A DNA stretch of 64,000 nucleotides from Oscheius sp. JU75 (GCA_037178855.1 JASJZC010000006.1:2232001-2296000); one strand, 5' to 3'. Shown: positions 22,717-35,182, counted from the first letter of the stretch. The notes: generated from the sequence alone by a model not told the origin. Numbers and translations are program-made.

Positions 22717-23296
22717 ACAATCAAACACACGGTGCACTCTGCAGAAAAAAATTGAGCAGTCCAAACGTGACAGTAGTTCCGGATCGCCAAAAACGAAAAA
22801 ACAGAAAAGCAAAAAATGACAGGACTGTCCAAATTGTTTTTAATCCGCTTTTTTTTTTAGATTTTGTTGTTTTTTTTTTTGCTTTTCTATTTTTTCTTTC
22901 TCTTTAATTCATGGAATGCAACTAAAATCTGCTGATTTCCTCGATATTAGGCTGTGGCGATTGACACTGTTTTGTTTTCGCCTTTTATTTTTAACATATA
23001 TAACCAAAAATCGAACACATTTTGCCAAGCAAAACTCTCCGATATCTTCTATAGTTACTAGAGCTTTCACATTTCTTGCTGTCGATATATTACCTCTTGT
23101 TCGTGTTATAAATACAGTTCTCTCTATGCAAGATATAAATCATTACAAAACTTCTTTCCGAACTGACAGTGAGCAATATGTTTCGGAAAACAAAGGATGT
23201 AGTTGGCAGGGAAAAATAAAGGAGATAGGTCTATAAGAAGTTTTATAATTTTGAGCAGAAAAGCTACTGTAGTTTTAGACAATAGAAAACCGGAGA

Positions 23297-26072
23297 ATGG
23301 TTTCGAAATTACAAAGGATTTGTTGTGCCTCAAAGTGTGTGCATAGAATCGGACAGAATCTGAATGCTCTACCTCTGTGCAAGTTTTGTCTTGAGTTCAA
23401 GAAGCTCCACTTATTCGAGGAGATGATTCATCTGTGGCCCTTCTTCTACATTCTTCTTGGGGAGCAGGGACGAAAAACTGATAACAGACAAACGGGTCTC
23501 TTCGACAAATGGCTTTCAACTACCCATCCATTTTAGAAAAGACATTTGCCTATCCTATTATTATACAACACAATGGAACAGCTACATTTAACAAAACATT
23601 GGAGCCAACAAACACTATAATGGAGCCAACAAACCCTCCTTCTTGGTTGAATGGCACCGCTAGGCTTACGAAAAATAGAAATAAACTGTCTATTGGAAAG
23701 CCTAAAGATGCCCTCATGGTTAGATTTGTGCTACTTGGCTTCAATTTTTCTACCTTTTAGAGCGTAGTTCCCATAGACATATCAACCTTCGGCCTAATTC
23801 CAGAACTAAACAAAGTTGTTCTTGAAATACTTGCTCAAGAGGTCAAAGCAGCACCGTCTATGGTTGATGTGAAATTTTAAGCACAGACAAATCTAATTAG
23901 AAAGCTTCAGAGAGGAGAAATATCTGTTGATGCTGGCTTTGATGTTGCCCGGAGAACCGTACCTGTCATTGTGATGCATATCTGTCCTGCTGACGGAAGT
24001 AAAGAGCACATAGTATTGTGAGTTTTTTACCCAGGCTTACAAGATCCTTCTGTCCTCTGCCGGCACTCGGAATTTCAGGCCCGCACCGTCGCGTCCAGAC
24101 ACAGCTCGCCGCGGCCAAAAGGTTAAAATAAAACTTGAGGATGTCCAGAGCAAAATTGGCCGAACCAGTCCAGTCTTCAATTTCTCGACTAATTTGGAAA
24201 TCGCGTAAAATTAACCAGAAATGATATTTTTTGTTTTTTTTTGAAAAAAAAGCTCTTGCAGTCCGATATTCTTAAAAAGAGAGTTCGACGAGCCAAAAAA
24301 ACCACTCCTGAAGAAAACTCTTTTGATTCTGAAACTATCGAAAAATCGAAAATAGCTTTCGTCAATTTTGCCCCGGACGATCCGCAAGCATGCGCTTACC
24401 GCGCCTTCTTAGCTGAGTTTTCTAGAACTGTTTTGGAGCTGTACAGAATATTGAATTTTGAAATGACTCCTCGGTTTTTCTACTTTCAAAAGTCCCAAAT
24501 CCCTCTCCTCACATTCCATCCTGGCCAAATATTTCGGGATCTCTACATTAACACGAAATATATGGTTTTTCAGCTGCTGGAAAGATACTGAAATAGGTTC
24601 TAGCAACACAACAGTTGAACGCAAAGCAATTCAACTTGCAAATCTATTTGCCTATGCTTATGGTGGAAAGTGAGTTGAGTTGGAGATTTTTATACTGTTT
24701 TTAGAGGACAATGGAGATTGAAAGATCAGACGGATTTACGCGGTCTCGTCACTCAACCTCGTAACTTGAAAGAGGACACATGGAAAATACTTAGTGATCA
24801 AACCATAGATTTCGAGAACCTGAAATTATATGCAAATGGACTGTATATTAAGAGAGGAAAAAAAAAGAAAAAAAGTATGAGAGCTGAGAGAGTAATTGCA
24901 GTGGAGTACGTTGAAAGTATGCACGGCAAGATTCGAGACTCTTTTCTCGGTTACGACCTGGTGAGTTTTGGGCTAACTTTGGAGTTGACAAAAAGTGATA
25001 GTGCAAAACGGCCTCTACTTTCATGTGTAGGTCCACTTCCGCGCGTCATATTTCGTTTTGGAAGCGTATCGGAAAACATCTTGATATTTTTCACTGTACA
25101 GTGTGGCCGATAAGTATTAGCACGTAAAAAATGCGTTTTTCTTCGAAATCAGAAAACTTTTTGCACATTAAGTGGCTAGACATGATGAAAAAAATCTCGC
25201 AAATTTATATTTTCACATTCAGGTCGAGAGATTTACTTTTAAATTTGCACAGTGGTGGAAACTGCGACCGTGAAACAGCTTGTGCGGCGCAAGTGGCATG
25301 TCAAAAAAGTAATTACGTATAAATCCTAAATGGTGTATTTCGAATAGCTTGAACCTATGTTCCTACATTGTTAGATCAATTATGATGTCTTCGGTATTAA
25401 AAGAGTGCAAACTTTTTTCTTTGGTGGATTATTTAGGTCCCCTTTTTTAGATTGATTTTGCCAAGGGGGTGAAAGCGGTATCCATTGTTTCCTAGACGAA
25501 CCGAAAAACTCTATAACTCTGTTTGCCTGCTTCTTGCTCTGTACAGTGCGGTACAGGAAAAAATATGACACGTGGAAGTGACAATATGGGTGTTCTATCA
25601 ACGATTTCACGGTAATGCAGCTTATTTTCAGTTTCTAAGCTATTTATTTATAAAAAAAAACTTTTTTTTCCAGTGCGATCGACTTGCTAACCTTTTGGGC
25701 AAACAACAAATGTTTGGAGCAGCCACTATTAAACTCAACAAACACATCATCTGCAAAGAGGATCTGATTATCACCAAGGCTGTCCCCGAAGATATCAAGA
25801 TTTTATTGGACGCTATAAAGCCAGACGAAAACAAGTTCTTGCCGATGGACCCGGACGGTATCAAAGCGGATCCTTGCTATGGAGGATTACCGGAAGATAG
25901 CTTCCGTTTGGATACGATGTGGTCCTATTTTGTTGAAAAGGAGAATTTGGGAACAGACGAGCTCCGAATTTATTACTACGACGCTAAGGAACAGTTGACT
26001 AAGGAACAAATTATTAAATCCAAGCCATACTTACTTTGTCTCGTTCAACATGAATACACTAGAAAAGTATAG
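23297..26072 (+). CDS. Multi-exon hypothetical protein, not recognised
   Basis: A series of plus-strand frames joined by plausible splice sites reads as one gene of roughly 600 residues. It starts with a Cys-rich segment (ICCASKCVHRIG, LCKFCLEFKK) at 23297. Then come VPIDISTFGLIPELNKVVLE (23761), VIVMHICPADGSKEHI (about 23970), KKRVRRAKKTTPEENSF and KIAFVNFAPDDPQACAYRAF (24241-24590), ANLFAYAYGGK (24650), WKILSDQTIDFENLKLYANG (24780), and a last exon from 25674 (LANLLGKQQMFGAATIKLNK) ending HEYTRKV at about 26072. I cannot assign a family. Exon joins are tentative and some joins may be separate genes. Confidence 0.55.
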
Positions 26073-26555
26073 ATTCCAACTAATTATGTAATTATTTTCC
26101 GCATTAACATTGCTTTAATTTCTATTGTTTTTTTATTGTATTACACGAGCTTTATACTGATGTAACAAAATCATGAGTATCATTCAACCTTCCAGAAAAA
26201 ATTGTGGTTTGCCACGAAGGCATAAGCTCTATGTCTATGTCTGTCTGGATAAGTACACCCAGCCTTTCTGTACATCTCCTTGTGGTGAAACGTTTCAGAA
26301 TTTCCCTTACTTTGACAAGAAAAGAGGTATCAAAGGATTCCTACCATTTTGAGTCTAGTCTTTATGAAATCCTTGTTTCGATTTTCAGGTGACATTCGGT
26401 GACGTGTTATCGGTCTCTTTTTCCAAAATTTTATATCTCCTAATGATGAAACATTTGTTTCTTCCTTACTTTCGACAAGAAAAGGAGTATCTAATTGTAA
26501 GAGTTTCTACCATTTTAAACTTCGTCTCTTTTCAATTTACCCAATTTTTTCCCAG

Positions 26556-27760
26556 TTGACCAGAATGTATCGAAGTTTGGAATTTAATCAGCCCGTCAAA
26601 CAAGTCGGCTTCCATCGGACATCCTCTACCGTGGAGCAACTTCATATCATCAAGCAGCTGATCGATAAGATCTACGGTTATCGCAATCACCTCTATTTTG
26701 TGTTTGTCGATTTTCGGAAAGCCTATGACACAATCGAGTGAGACGCCTTGTAGAGTTCCCTTCAATGACATGGAGCGGACCAACTCTACGTCGAAATGCT
26801 GCGGAAGGTCTACCATCAAGCTGGTTGCAAGATTAAGTTGCACCTAGTGGAGATCGACATCAGAGTCGGAGTTCGTCAATACTGCGTGCTCTCTCTAGTC
26901 CTCTTCAACGCTGTACTCGAAAACATTTTCAGACGGTTCAATTGGCACAACTTCGGCTTCAACATCAACGGTCATAAGCTGAACTACCTTCGCTACGCTG
27001 ACGATTTCGTCCTTGTCGGGAAGAGACTGAGAGCAGTACAACGCATGGTGACCGAACTGAAGCAAACAAGCCGTAGGATTGGATGGAAGTCAATCTCCGG
27101 ACAGTTGCGATAACCAATGTCTACGAGGGGAATCTGCTTCTACCTGCCCAATGAATCCAATTTGGCTAGTACTTCACCTATCTTGGAAGTTCGGTTACAT
27201 GCACCAAAGAAAACTAGGAGTGGTCTCGGAGGGTCGGAGCTGCATGGGGCGCGTTCGCCATCGTCTCTTCTTTACCAAGAGAATCGTGCGGACAAGGATG
27301 AAGAGGCGAATCTATCTGTCCTGTATCGTGCCAAGCTTGCTGTATGGCTGTGAAGTTTGGAGATTTTAAACTGATGAGTTGCAGAAGCTGGCAGCCGTAC
27401 AGAGACGGCAGGAAAGAGCAATGCTCGGCCTTACCCTTCTCGACCGCGTGAGGAACGAAGATGTTCGAAGAATGACCCAGCTCCCCGACATCCTGGACCT
27501 GACTTGAGCTGAAGTGAGCAAGAAGAGTTGTTGCGATGGACGGGGCGAGATGGTCGAGAGCCACGACTGCATGGATATTCCTGGACCAGCGATGCGTCAT
27601 TGGAAGGCCCCGTATGAGATGGGAGAATGATCTAAGGAGAGCATTCGAGACGATTGGAAGAGCCCCGCAAGATTGGGAAAGTGGGTTCGAGCCATTGGAG
27701 CGGCAAGCGACCCAATCTAGGAACTTCCTTTGATATCGTCAAGTAAAATATTCAAATGTT
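26556..27760 (+). mobile_element. RTE-like LINE, reverse transcriptase to 3' end, inactivated
   Basis: Reads from RT motif 1-2 (GFHRTSSTVEQLHIIKQLID, LYFVFVDFRKAYDTIE) through the catalytic LRYADDFVLVGKR. It continues with the post-RT domain (KRRIYLSCIVPSLLYGCEVW), then GRPRMRWENDLRRAFETIGR and a tail GATATCGTCAAGTAAAATAT. An in-frame stop after KAYDTIE and several frameshifts make it dead. The 5' endonuclease part is missing. Confidence 0.9.
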
Positions 27761-28410
27761 CAAATGTTTCGCTTCAAACTCATAAAGGATACGATGACTG
27801 TGGATACTTGTGCGGGTTCACGTCAACTTCATTAGTTTTTGAAATATGCGACATGACCAGATGACTTTTCAGATTTGGAACAATAAAGAACTCGTAGAAA
27901 CCTAGTTCTGTAGATCTATTATGTCCCTTTCCGATAACATTTTGGTAGATATGACTGGAAGAAAGAACTTATTTCATCTTTCTTCTTTCAACAGTACACC
28001 GTATATCGTTTTCAAACCACAGGATCTGGGTATGCTACAGACCTCTTTTTCTAAAACATTTTTTTCTCATTTGAGTTCAAAACAGTCCTGTACAAAATCT
28101 GCATTATTCTTCACATACTGGTACTCTATCCAAGTAGTTAGCCGGTCTTTACCAGTTTCTTTCCCTGGCCAGGCACTAATTCATAGTTGACCCAGAAAGA
28201 CAGACATTAGCAGTGTACACGTCCAAAAATCGATAAGGCGAGTGGTTTTCAACAGTAAATCCTATACAAATCTATCACTCACTCTCTTCGAATTTTTTGT
28301 ATGTTCCAATTAACCATTTTTGGGGAAGCCTCTAATGTCTCGACATCTCTCCTGCAACCTGTGCTTACAAAGATTTGGTAAATAGACTCTAGTTTCCGAA
28401 TTTGACAAAA
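27760..28410. other. Intergenic, no gene seen
   Basis: One 89-codon frame at 27921-28187 is Ser/Phe-rich and has no recognised motif or splice context. Confidence 0.45.
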
Positions 28411-28414
28411 ATTT

Positions 28415-29200
28415 TTAGACGAAGAAGCCTTCAAGCCAATTATTCTGGCCTGCGACCACAATACGCGCAAGCAATGCTTCCATAGAAGTATGGACGCTCG
28501 GGCGAAGAAGACAGATAACGGGCCTCAACTTTGTCTTGCACAGGGTAGAGAAGATCAACCACGCCATGACTATCCAATTTGTGGAGAGAAGAGCCAAGCG
28601 ATATCTCTTAGGAACAAGTTGACAGTGAAGCTAATTGAGTTCGAAGAGAGTCAGAAGACAGAAGAATTTCTAGAAAGAGAGAGAGGAATTGGCTGAGATT
28701 GTAAGTTTTGACAGAGGCAGTGGCAGCAACTATAGGTTGCAATGCCTGTACTATCACAAAAGTTTTTCGGGTACTTGATTGATTTTTCGGCATAACCATG
28801 TTCTGCAAAGTTGTAGTTTTCGATCTGCTTTAAAACTTTGCAGAACATCGAACTGTAAAACCACTTCTTTTGACTACAGTACCCAAGAACCTCAGGAAAA
28901 GACCCTTCGACATGCCCAAAAAACCCTCAACCAGCCTCAATACTGCAATACCATCGCCTCTCTACCTCCCAGCTCCGGATCTGTCTTCAATGTTTCGTCG
29001 GCGCTTCCCAAGAAGTTGACAGTCAAAACAAGCTCATTTCTGATTTCTGCAGCATCGCTACACGCTGCCAAACCGCAGAAAAGTGAAACATTTGACGATT
29101 TTGCTAGGCCAATAGTAGGTATTACAATTTCCATCAATTTTCCCAGACTTTCCCTCTTTTCAGGCCTTCCAAGAGTTCAATAAGGAGGTAGAGAGCGGTA
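28415..29200 (+). CDS. Hypothetical exons, partial gene
   Basis: Exon a begins after tttttag at about 28415 and runs to the donor GAGATT|gtaagt near 28700; its longest frame reads FKPIILACDHNTRKQC and then a charged stretch KLIEFEESQKTEEFLERERG. Exon b, about 28870-29115, reads LRHAQKTLNQPQYCNTIASL, then SSFLISAASLHAAKPQKSE and FDDFARP. A short exon c begins at about 29163 (AFQEFNKEVESG). Two frames compete in exon a, and a hairpin repeat lies in the intron, so the model is weak. No family recognised. Confidence 0.4.
28798..28848. repeat. Hairpin repeat, copy 1
   Basis: ATGTTCTGCAAAGTTGTAG at 28798 pairs with its near-complement at 28831-28848 around a GATCTG centre. The same design occurs at 44488-44540 and 57427-57480, and as a more diverged copy near 54068. 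Confidence 0.65.
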
Positions 29201-29379
29201 TGTTTTGTCATCTGATCTATTGCAACGCGGAAAAAGTCAATGTGAATACATTCTTCTTCATTTTCAATCCCGAAAAATGGCATTTTAGAGAGACAACACA
29301 CTCAGGCGCAGCTACCTCAACGCTAAAGATAAAAGAAACCCATCCCTCCAAAGGCTAAAAATAGACGGTAAAAACTCCG

Positions 29380-29590
29380 ACCCGGTGCTGACCGAGTGTA
29401 CTGGTCGATGATGAGCTCGGCATAGATGACTGGTAGGCCAAAAGTGAAACCGAAAAAGATGTAGGAGATCAAGAAGGCGGCTGAAAATAAAAAACTGTCA
29501 CTGTCTCTCTTTCAATCCGCCGCCCCCATTCCTATAGACCAAATAATGGTAGAGGTTGGGTTGACACAACAACTACATTACCCGAATTGA
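29380..29590 (-). pseudogene. SLC6 neurotransmitter-transporter remnant
   Basis: On the minus strand one exon reads NLYHYLVYRNGGG (29580-29530). The next, after tattttcag, reads AAFLISYIFFGFTFGLPVIY and then AELIIDQYTRSAPGRS. This matches TM1-TM2 of SLC6 transporters (FPYLCYKNGGGAFLIPY..GIPLFFLE..LGQYT). Only these two exons are present and no other transporter helices were found, so it is a fragment. Confidence 0.6.
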
Positions 29591-30000
29591 ACTTGCGAAG
29601 ACTCCCAGTTTTCCACAAATTTATGTACGCTTTCCGAAGGCGTCTGTAACATTGATGTTAGTTAGCTTTAAGACAAAACAAATTTATTAAACATGAGATA
29701 CACAAGCGCACTGGAGACCAATGTAAATCATCTGTACCGATCCTTACCAAGACTAGTGAGAAGTGAATCACGAGGAAAAAATCAGTCAATGAAACAGTAC
29801 ACAAAATCGTACCGGTGGTTCCAGACATCCTAGTTGTAGTCTACAAACTCATAAGTGTATTGCTACAAGGAAATAGTATGTGAGGAAAATTAATGCTTAC
29901 CACGAACACAGGCATAGAACAAGAGGAACAATTAAATAAACTACACGAAAGACACAAAAGAAGACGCGTGTGTCTCTATCGTGAGCCATTTCTATTAGAA
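29590..30000 (-). pseudogene. Internally deleted tandem copy of the neighbouring receptor gene
   Basis: 29590-29730 aligns with the 3' part of the gene at 30500-30640 (CTTCCGAAG.CGTCT, ATGAG.TACAC.AG.GCACT). 29740-30000 aligns with its 5' part at 31530-31790 (CGATGAAACAGTAC.CAAAAT; GTGT.TCTCTATC.TG). The whole middle is missing, joining both ends within about 20 bases. Confidence 0.6.
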
Positions 30001-30499
30001 CACTACAGAAGAAGTTAAATACAGCTGATGTTTACCGCATATTTTTATATATACCACCTGTGCCGATCCTTCGATCTCCAACAAAATTTTCTGTGTGCGT
30101 GCGCGGGTTTGATTGAATGAGCTATGCCGTCCAGATCATTTGCAGCTAACAAGGTTTACGGGAGCATATTTTGTCCGAACTTAGAAAGTACTCGATTTCT
30201 TGAACACAAGTTAACTGATCATCTGTTGTGGGTGGTAAACCTAATTTTCGAGGCAAACTGGATGTTTTAGAATAACAGAATGTTCTACAATGGAAGTACA
30301 CACAGAAGTAATGTCTGTAACCTGTGATACTATTTGTACAGATAATTTTGTTTGCAATATATGTCACGCACTTTGGGCTATCATACAACCGAAACACAAT
30401 GTAAAGATCTGGGGCATCGAAAGAAACTATGTTGATGCATCAGTGGAGTTCACAGACCCAGCAACAGCACTATCAATGTTGAGCTTTCTAAGACTTCCC

Positions 30500-31830
30500 G
30501 TTTTCCATAAGTTGATATACGACTTCCGAAGACGTCTTAAATTTCGATGTTACTCTTGTAAACACATAACAAACTCGTTAAAAATGAGGTACACTAGTGC
30601 ACTCGAGACAAGCGCAAACCGGAGTAGAATCTGCTGAATGTAGAAAAGTAGCGAGGGAGCAGCGTCGACCTCGGCTTCAGCCAGAATACGCATGAACTGA
30701 TTAACAACGGAACAGAAGACGGTTCCCATGAATGCTTGAACAGTCAGATTCCATTCTTTACGAATCGTAATTTCTTTTCTCTGAAGCTTAATATTATCGA
30801 CTTAAAGTTAAAACAACTTTTTTCAAAAAGAAAATGAGGAGAAAGCAGTAAAGAGCTAGCGAGCACATTGCGGCAGAAAGTAAAATCTGTACTCTGACTT
30901 TGTTGATACCTAAATCAGACAAGTGAAGGCAATGTGATATATTACCTTGAGCAAGATGCATAAGAAAAACCTGTGTTGGCTCGCTAACTCTAGGTATCCC
31001 TAGGCGGCCCACAGACTTATCAAGCATGGAAATGCCGTTGTCAAGTAGGTACTGTATGACGAGGATGGAAAATAGTATACCATAAACAATATTTGAATCG
31101 AAAAAGGACCATCTAGATAAAGCTATAATGGCGACACGGTTGTAAACCAAGATCAAATTTAAGAATTGGCAGGAATCCCATAGTGTGCCATGCGAGTGTC
31201 TGAGAACGGAAAAAGTATAGTTTGTTTCGAAGTTGTTGAAAAAACCAATGTAGAAAACGGGATCGGTAAAGGCTACATAGCACTCACAGCTGCTCAAAAC
31301 GAACATGACTCTGAACGTTTTTTGAGCACAGAATTCTTTGTTGAAGCCGAATATCTGGAAAACAACGCTTGAATGGCTACGAAGCTTTTTTTTGTAGATT
31401 TGCACGCCGGCTCTCTTCTGGCACCGCCGCACCGCATCACTGTCGTCTCTCAAAGTAACGTCACTAATTACGCATTCTTTCAAAAAGTGTGCGTGTGTTT
31501 GTAAACGACAAAAAGTGAAATGTTTTCTGTTTACCAAGGCTAGAGGAAAATGAATGACAAAGAATGTCCAGTCGATGAAACAGTACGCAAAATCTTTCGA
31601 ATGCCTCATAAATATCTCAGGGTAGTGTACATACGGATTTGTATATTCCTAAAGAAGGAATGAAGGTTTCCACTGTAAAAAAAACTTACGAAAAGAAGTG
31701 GAGCACCCAGGACGGCAGTGATAATCAAACCAATGAATCGAAGAACCCAAAAGAAAACACGTGTATCTCTATCATGCGTAGACATTTCTTCAGCCTGCTG
31801 CAAGTAAAAGTTGATTTCGACTGTCAAGAC
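30500..31830 (-). CDS. Multi-pass membrane protein, nematode chemoreceptor-like
   Basis: Minus-strand exons give at least seven hydrophobic segments in order: FIGLIITAVLGAPLLFVSFF (first exon, start about 31788), DFAYCFIDWTFFVIHFPLAL, MFVLSSCECYVAFTDPVF, FLNLILVYNRVAIIALSRW, IVYGILFSILVIQYLL, VQILLSAAMCSLALYCFLLI, then WNLTVQAFMGTVFCSVVNQF and RFALVSSALVYLIFNEF near 30560-30700. The LNLILVYNR..I pattern and a late NLTVQAF helix fit nematode serpentine chemoreceptors (Srx/Srt-like). Exon borders are only partly clear, and some readings cross intron-like sequence in frame. A broken tandem copy lies downstream at 29590-30000. Confidence 0.55.
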
Positions 31831-31913
31831 AAGAACTTAGTCTCTGATCACACACGCATTCATGCATTATAATTTAATGTAATCAACGGGACTTATCATT
31901 GACTTTAATCTTT

Positions 31914-31956
31914 ACAAGCTAGGCTGCCGCCCCTTCGGGGCGGTAGCCTAACTTGT
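31914..31956. repeat. Strong 20-bp hairpin with 3-nt loop
   Basis: Arms 31914-31933 and 31937-31956 pair almost perfectly (one mismatch, one G-T) around TTC. The GC-rich inner stem CCGCCCC/GGGGCGG stands out in AT-rich DNA. No T-run follows on either strand, so it is not a simple terminator-like element. Confidence 0.7.
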
Positions 31957-31959
31957 TGG

Positions 31960-32600
31960 GCCCCTTGAGGCATATCTACCTTGCCCTTTCCCCAGCAATA
32001 ACGATTGCTGATGTCATTTCTAATAAGTGAAACTCACTTTCCACTCTTTGACCCCACGTTCTATCCCTCAAACCCACTTCCCTTTCACTCTTTGAACCCA
32101 TTTCCCATTCCTCAACCTAACTCCCTGTCCAAGTAATGCTATTGCTCCTTGGGGTTTAATGCCAGTAATAATCCGATTCTTCCAAAACTGCTCGATTTCT
32201 ACTTCCTTCTGTCCATCCATATTGGCTTCAGACAGACAGACAGAGACGCGAGGACAATTTAAAATAGATCTGGTCCATATAACAAAGACAGTTTGTGGCT
32301 TGAACACAAATTACAAGATTTTGAAGGTTATTGCAAATTATAGTCATGCCGTTTTAGTAATTGAGACTTGTAAAGCCAAATAATCTCTGTGATAACGATA
32401 ATACTTGATACGAGCTTTGAGTACCGACTTTGCAAACTTCCATCTCTTTTCGACCATTCATTCGTGTTCGCTGCTACAAAGCTACTTTGACCCCTCCAAG
32501 ACACGTGTTCAGCTTGCACAGAGTACATACACCTAGTTCAATCTAATACACGTGCAATAAACGAAATATCCAAACTGGGAGAACTGTCGATCCAGTGTCT
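31960..32600. other. Intergenic, no gene seen
   Basis: Contains pyrimidine-rich degenerate direct repeats at about 32030-32110 (CACTCTTTGA.CCCA) and nothing recognised as coding. Confidence 0.45.
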
Positions 32601-32639
32601 TCATAGTAGTAGACGTAGTGGCAGTATTTAAGGGGAAAA

Positions 32640-33530
32640 TTTCCGGCTATTTGGAATAGGCGTCGACGACGATGATGTACATCTTACCATTTATGGGTCC
32701 AGCAAAATCCAGATGGATCCTTTCTCATGGCTCGTTCAGTGTGGGCCAAGGCAACAGAATTGTCTTGATCGGGACCTTTGCAGCCAAGTCTTCACAGAGT
32801 TGGACGTACTCTTCGATGTCCCGATTGACGTTGATCCAGAAGACGTGTTTCATAGCTAGAGACTTCATCCTTGTTGAGCCGGGATGACCGTTGTACAGGA
32901 TTTGGAGGACACGTTTCTGGTGCAAAGCAGGAATCAGGAAACGGTCCTGGAAGAAGAGACATCCATTGCGCAGGAACAGTGAGTGCCTGATGGAGCTGTA
33001 CTTCTTGAGATCCGAACTTGATTTGCTAGGCCAAATATCCTTCTTGGTGTAGTTTTCCAGCTGCGAGAGAACAGGGTCCTTGGCAGTGGCGTTGGAGACA
33101 TCTTCGGCAGAGATGGGCATCTGCTGGATAATGTTAATGTAGATGAACTTGGCATCCCTTTCGCTTCCAGCACTGATGACACCTTCTTCGGCTTGTGAGC
33201 CGTGAGGAGCAGGAATTGACGTCCATGGATTAAACGATGGAACTCTTGACAGCGAAAACCAGAGCCAGTCCTTCTTTCTCAATCTGTCTGTGAGATAATG
33301 AATCCGAGATAGTTGAGCGATGGCACGGCAAAGCGACATTTTTCGATTTGCAAATGGAAACCGAAATGTTGAATCCGAAAGAGCAGCGCCTCCAGATTGC
33401 TATTGTGTTCTTCCAGGATGCGTCCAGTTACGATTACGTCAACCATGTAGGCAGCGGTAGACTTCAGGCCGGAGATCATTTGGTCCATGAAATTGGGAAT
33501 GTGGTTTAGGAGATGCGAGCGAACTTGCAT
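32640..33530 (-). mobile_element. Ty3/gypsy-type LTR retrotransposon pol relic
   Basis: Minus-strand reading gives the end of a reverse transcriptase (palm region with YMVDV in place of the usual YxDD box, then LGFIIS), a frame-shifted RNase H stretch, and an integrase zinc-binding region with an H..H-type GHPG segment. Frameshifts separate the parts. No LTRs, gag or envelope region were recognised. It is a decayed fragment. Confidence 0.75.
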
Positions 33531-33559
33531 CTCATATTTTCACCAAAGTCAGCTGCCCC

Positions 33560-34100
33560 GGGCTGACGAGAGTAACATGAGTCAGAAGAACAGCGATGAC
33601 TCGTAAGTTTTTACCGTTTACCAGTTTCTATCCCTGTTCCAGCTTTTGCGCCTGAAAACATTTCGGTTCGATTAGAAGGAAACTGGTCTGGCAGATGCCT
33701 TCTGCCATGCTGTGAAGAAGCTCGGACATTTGGCGAAGAATGAAGTACAGCAATGGGTTGTGAAGCAAAATTTCTCGCCATTGAGAAATTATCAACTCCG
33801 CCCAGCTCTAGCTGATTCATAAGTCTAATTTCTTTTCTATCTCGCGAGCTCTTTCCTTGCCCGTCTCTTATCAGCTTCCCACCAACTCTACTCACAACAA
33901 AAATTCTCCGCTCTTTCCTTTCGTGTTTTCTAAACTTTGACTCTTCTTTGGTAGGGACGCGGCGAAAGATCCATTTAGACTTTAATTAAGGCATGGTGTC
34001 AAATGAACAAACTTTTCAGTTGTTTTTTGCTTGTTTGGAGTTCAATTCCGTTGTATTTATTAGCATTTATACCTTGTTCTCTATTTCTCGATGACCGTTT
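33560..34100. other. Upstream region of GTPase A
   Basis: No gene seen. An acceptor-like GACCGTTTCAG lies two bases before the ATG at 34106, which suggests trans-splicing or an unseen 5' exon. Confidence 0.4.
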
Positions 34101-34105
34101 CAGTA

Positions 34106-35182
34106 ATGACTTCCGCACCACCTTCCCAACCCAAAGATTCATATTGCCTGATTCCCATTGGAGAGACAGGTACTGGAAAGACTACCCTGATAAACAGCTT
34201 CGCTAACTATTCACGATATGCCACTCTGGATGAGGCCATAGAAAATGGGCCGGCGGTTCTGGCCGATGTTGGTTTCTCATACAGTGCTGCTGTAAGGTGT
34301 TCTATTTGTTTTTACAAAAAATTGCAGGGTGTAAGAGGAAAGCCTATCTACTTGAGAGGCTCCACCAGTGGAGTAAAAGAGGAGGCTGATTTATTTGAAG
34401 TAACCCCTACTCAGGTAATTTAGTTCAGCTGTCTCTCTGTCTCTCGATCTCTTTTTTTCTCTCTGTCTCTCTATCCCTCTGTTTCTCTGTCTCTAATGCC
34501 TAGTACTTTTCAAAACATATGCTTCCAGAGTAGCTCTGTCTACTTAATTGATTCTAATGACTCGGAGGAGCTCGTCTTCTACGACAACCCCGGTTTTGGC
34601 TCTCAGTCTCTGCTACAAGGAGAAAAGATCAAGAGGTGGGTCATCTCAAATTTCTGACCAGTAGTTTTTAGACCAATCCATGTCATCTGTATTGTTCTGA
34701 AGCCGGATGAGACGCGACTTCATACCGAGCTTCGTACTTTCCTGAAAACTGAAGGAAAACCCCTTGTAAAGAACATCGTCTACTGTTTCACCAACACCCG
34801 AGCTCATTCTTTTCAACCCGCTGCCACCCTGACCACTTTGAGAGACTTTCTACTAGACTTAGAGGGAACAGTAGGAGTGGAATTTCCGACCAAAAAGTAG
34901 GTTGCAACTCCTGACAAGAAACTAGAATTCTAGAAGAAACATATTCTGCTTTGAAAACGACTGCTTTCGTTACCTGTGCCACTTAGCCGCCAACCCTGGA
35001 GATCAGAGCCGTCATCACAAAGTTTACGCTAAGGAATGGACCACAAATGTCGAGGAATACAAAAGGTAAGAGACAGCAGAGAGACAGAGACTGCAGTTCC
35101 AGAGTTCCAGACTGGTAAGCCACGTCAAAACACTGACTCTACACGAAGAAGTGAAGAAGCCGGGCTTTGTCATGGTATGTAT
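34106..35182 (+). CDS. AIG1-like GTPase A, truncated
   Basis: Six exons (34106-34291, 34328-34414, 34529-34635, 34672-34896, 34934-35065, 35111-35174) join in frame, and a seventh would stop after two codons, giving about 269 aa. G1 is GETGTGKTT, followed by LINSFANYSRYATLDEA. G3 is FYDNPGFG. Next come VICIVLKPDETRLHTELRTF and NIVYCFTNTRAHSFQP. This is the TRAFAC family in which GETGxGKST, DTPGxxD and ICILLKPNxxRL..NIVFxFTNxR recur. The long helical and Cys-rich C-terminal part seen in B and C is missing. A membrane-type frame at 35303-35512 is out of frame with the last exon. An intron at 34415-34528 is filled with CTCTGT repeats. Confidence 0.8.
34427..34500. repeat. CTCTGT tract in GTPase A intron
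   Basis: Imperfect CTGTCTCT repeats fill most of this intron on the coding strand. Confidence 0.8.

Noticed and set aside
32640..33530. Endogenous retrovirus
   Set aside because: Only decayed pol parts are visible; no envelope region or LTRs, so a gypsy-type retrotransposon relic is the safer call.
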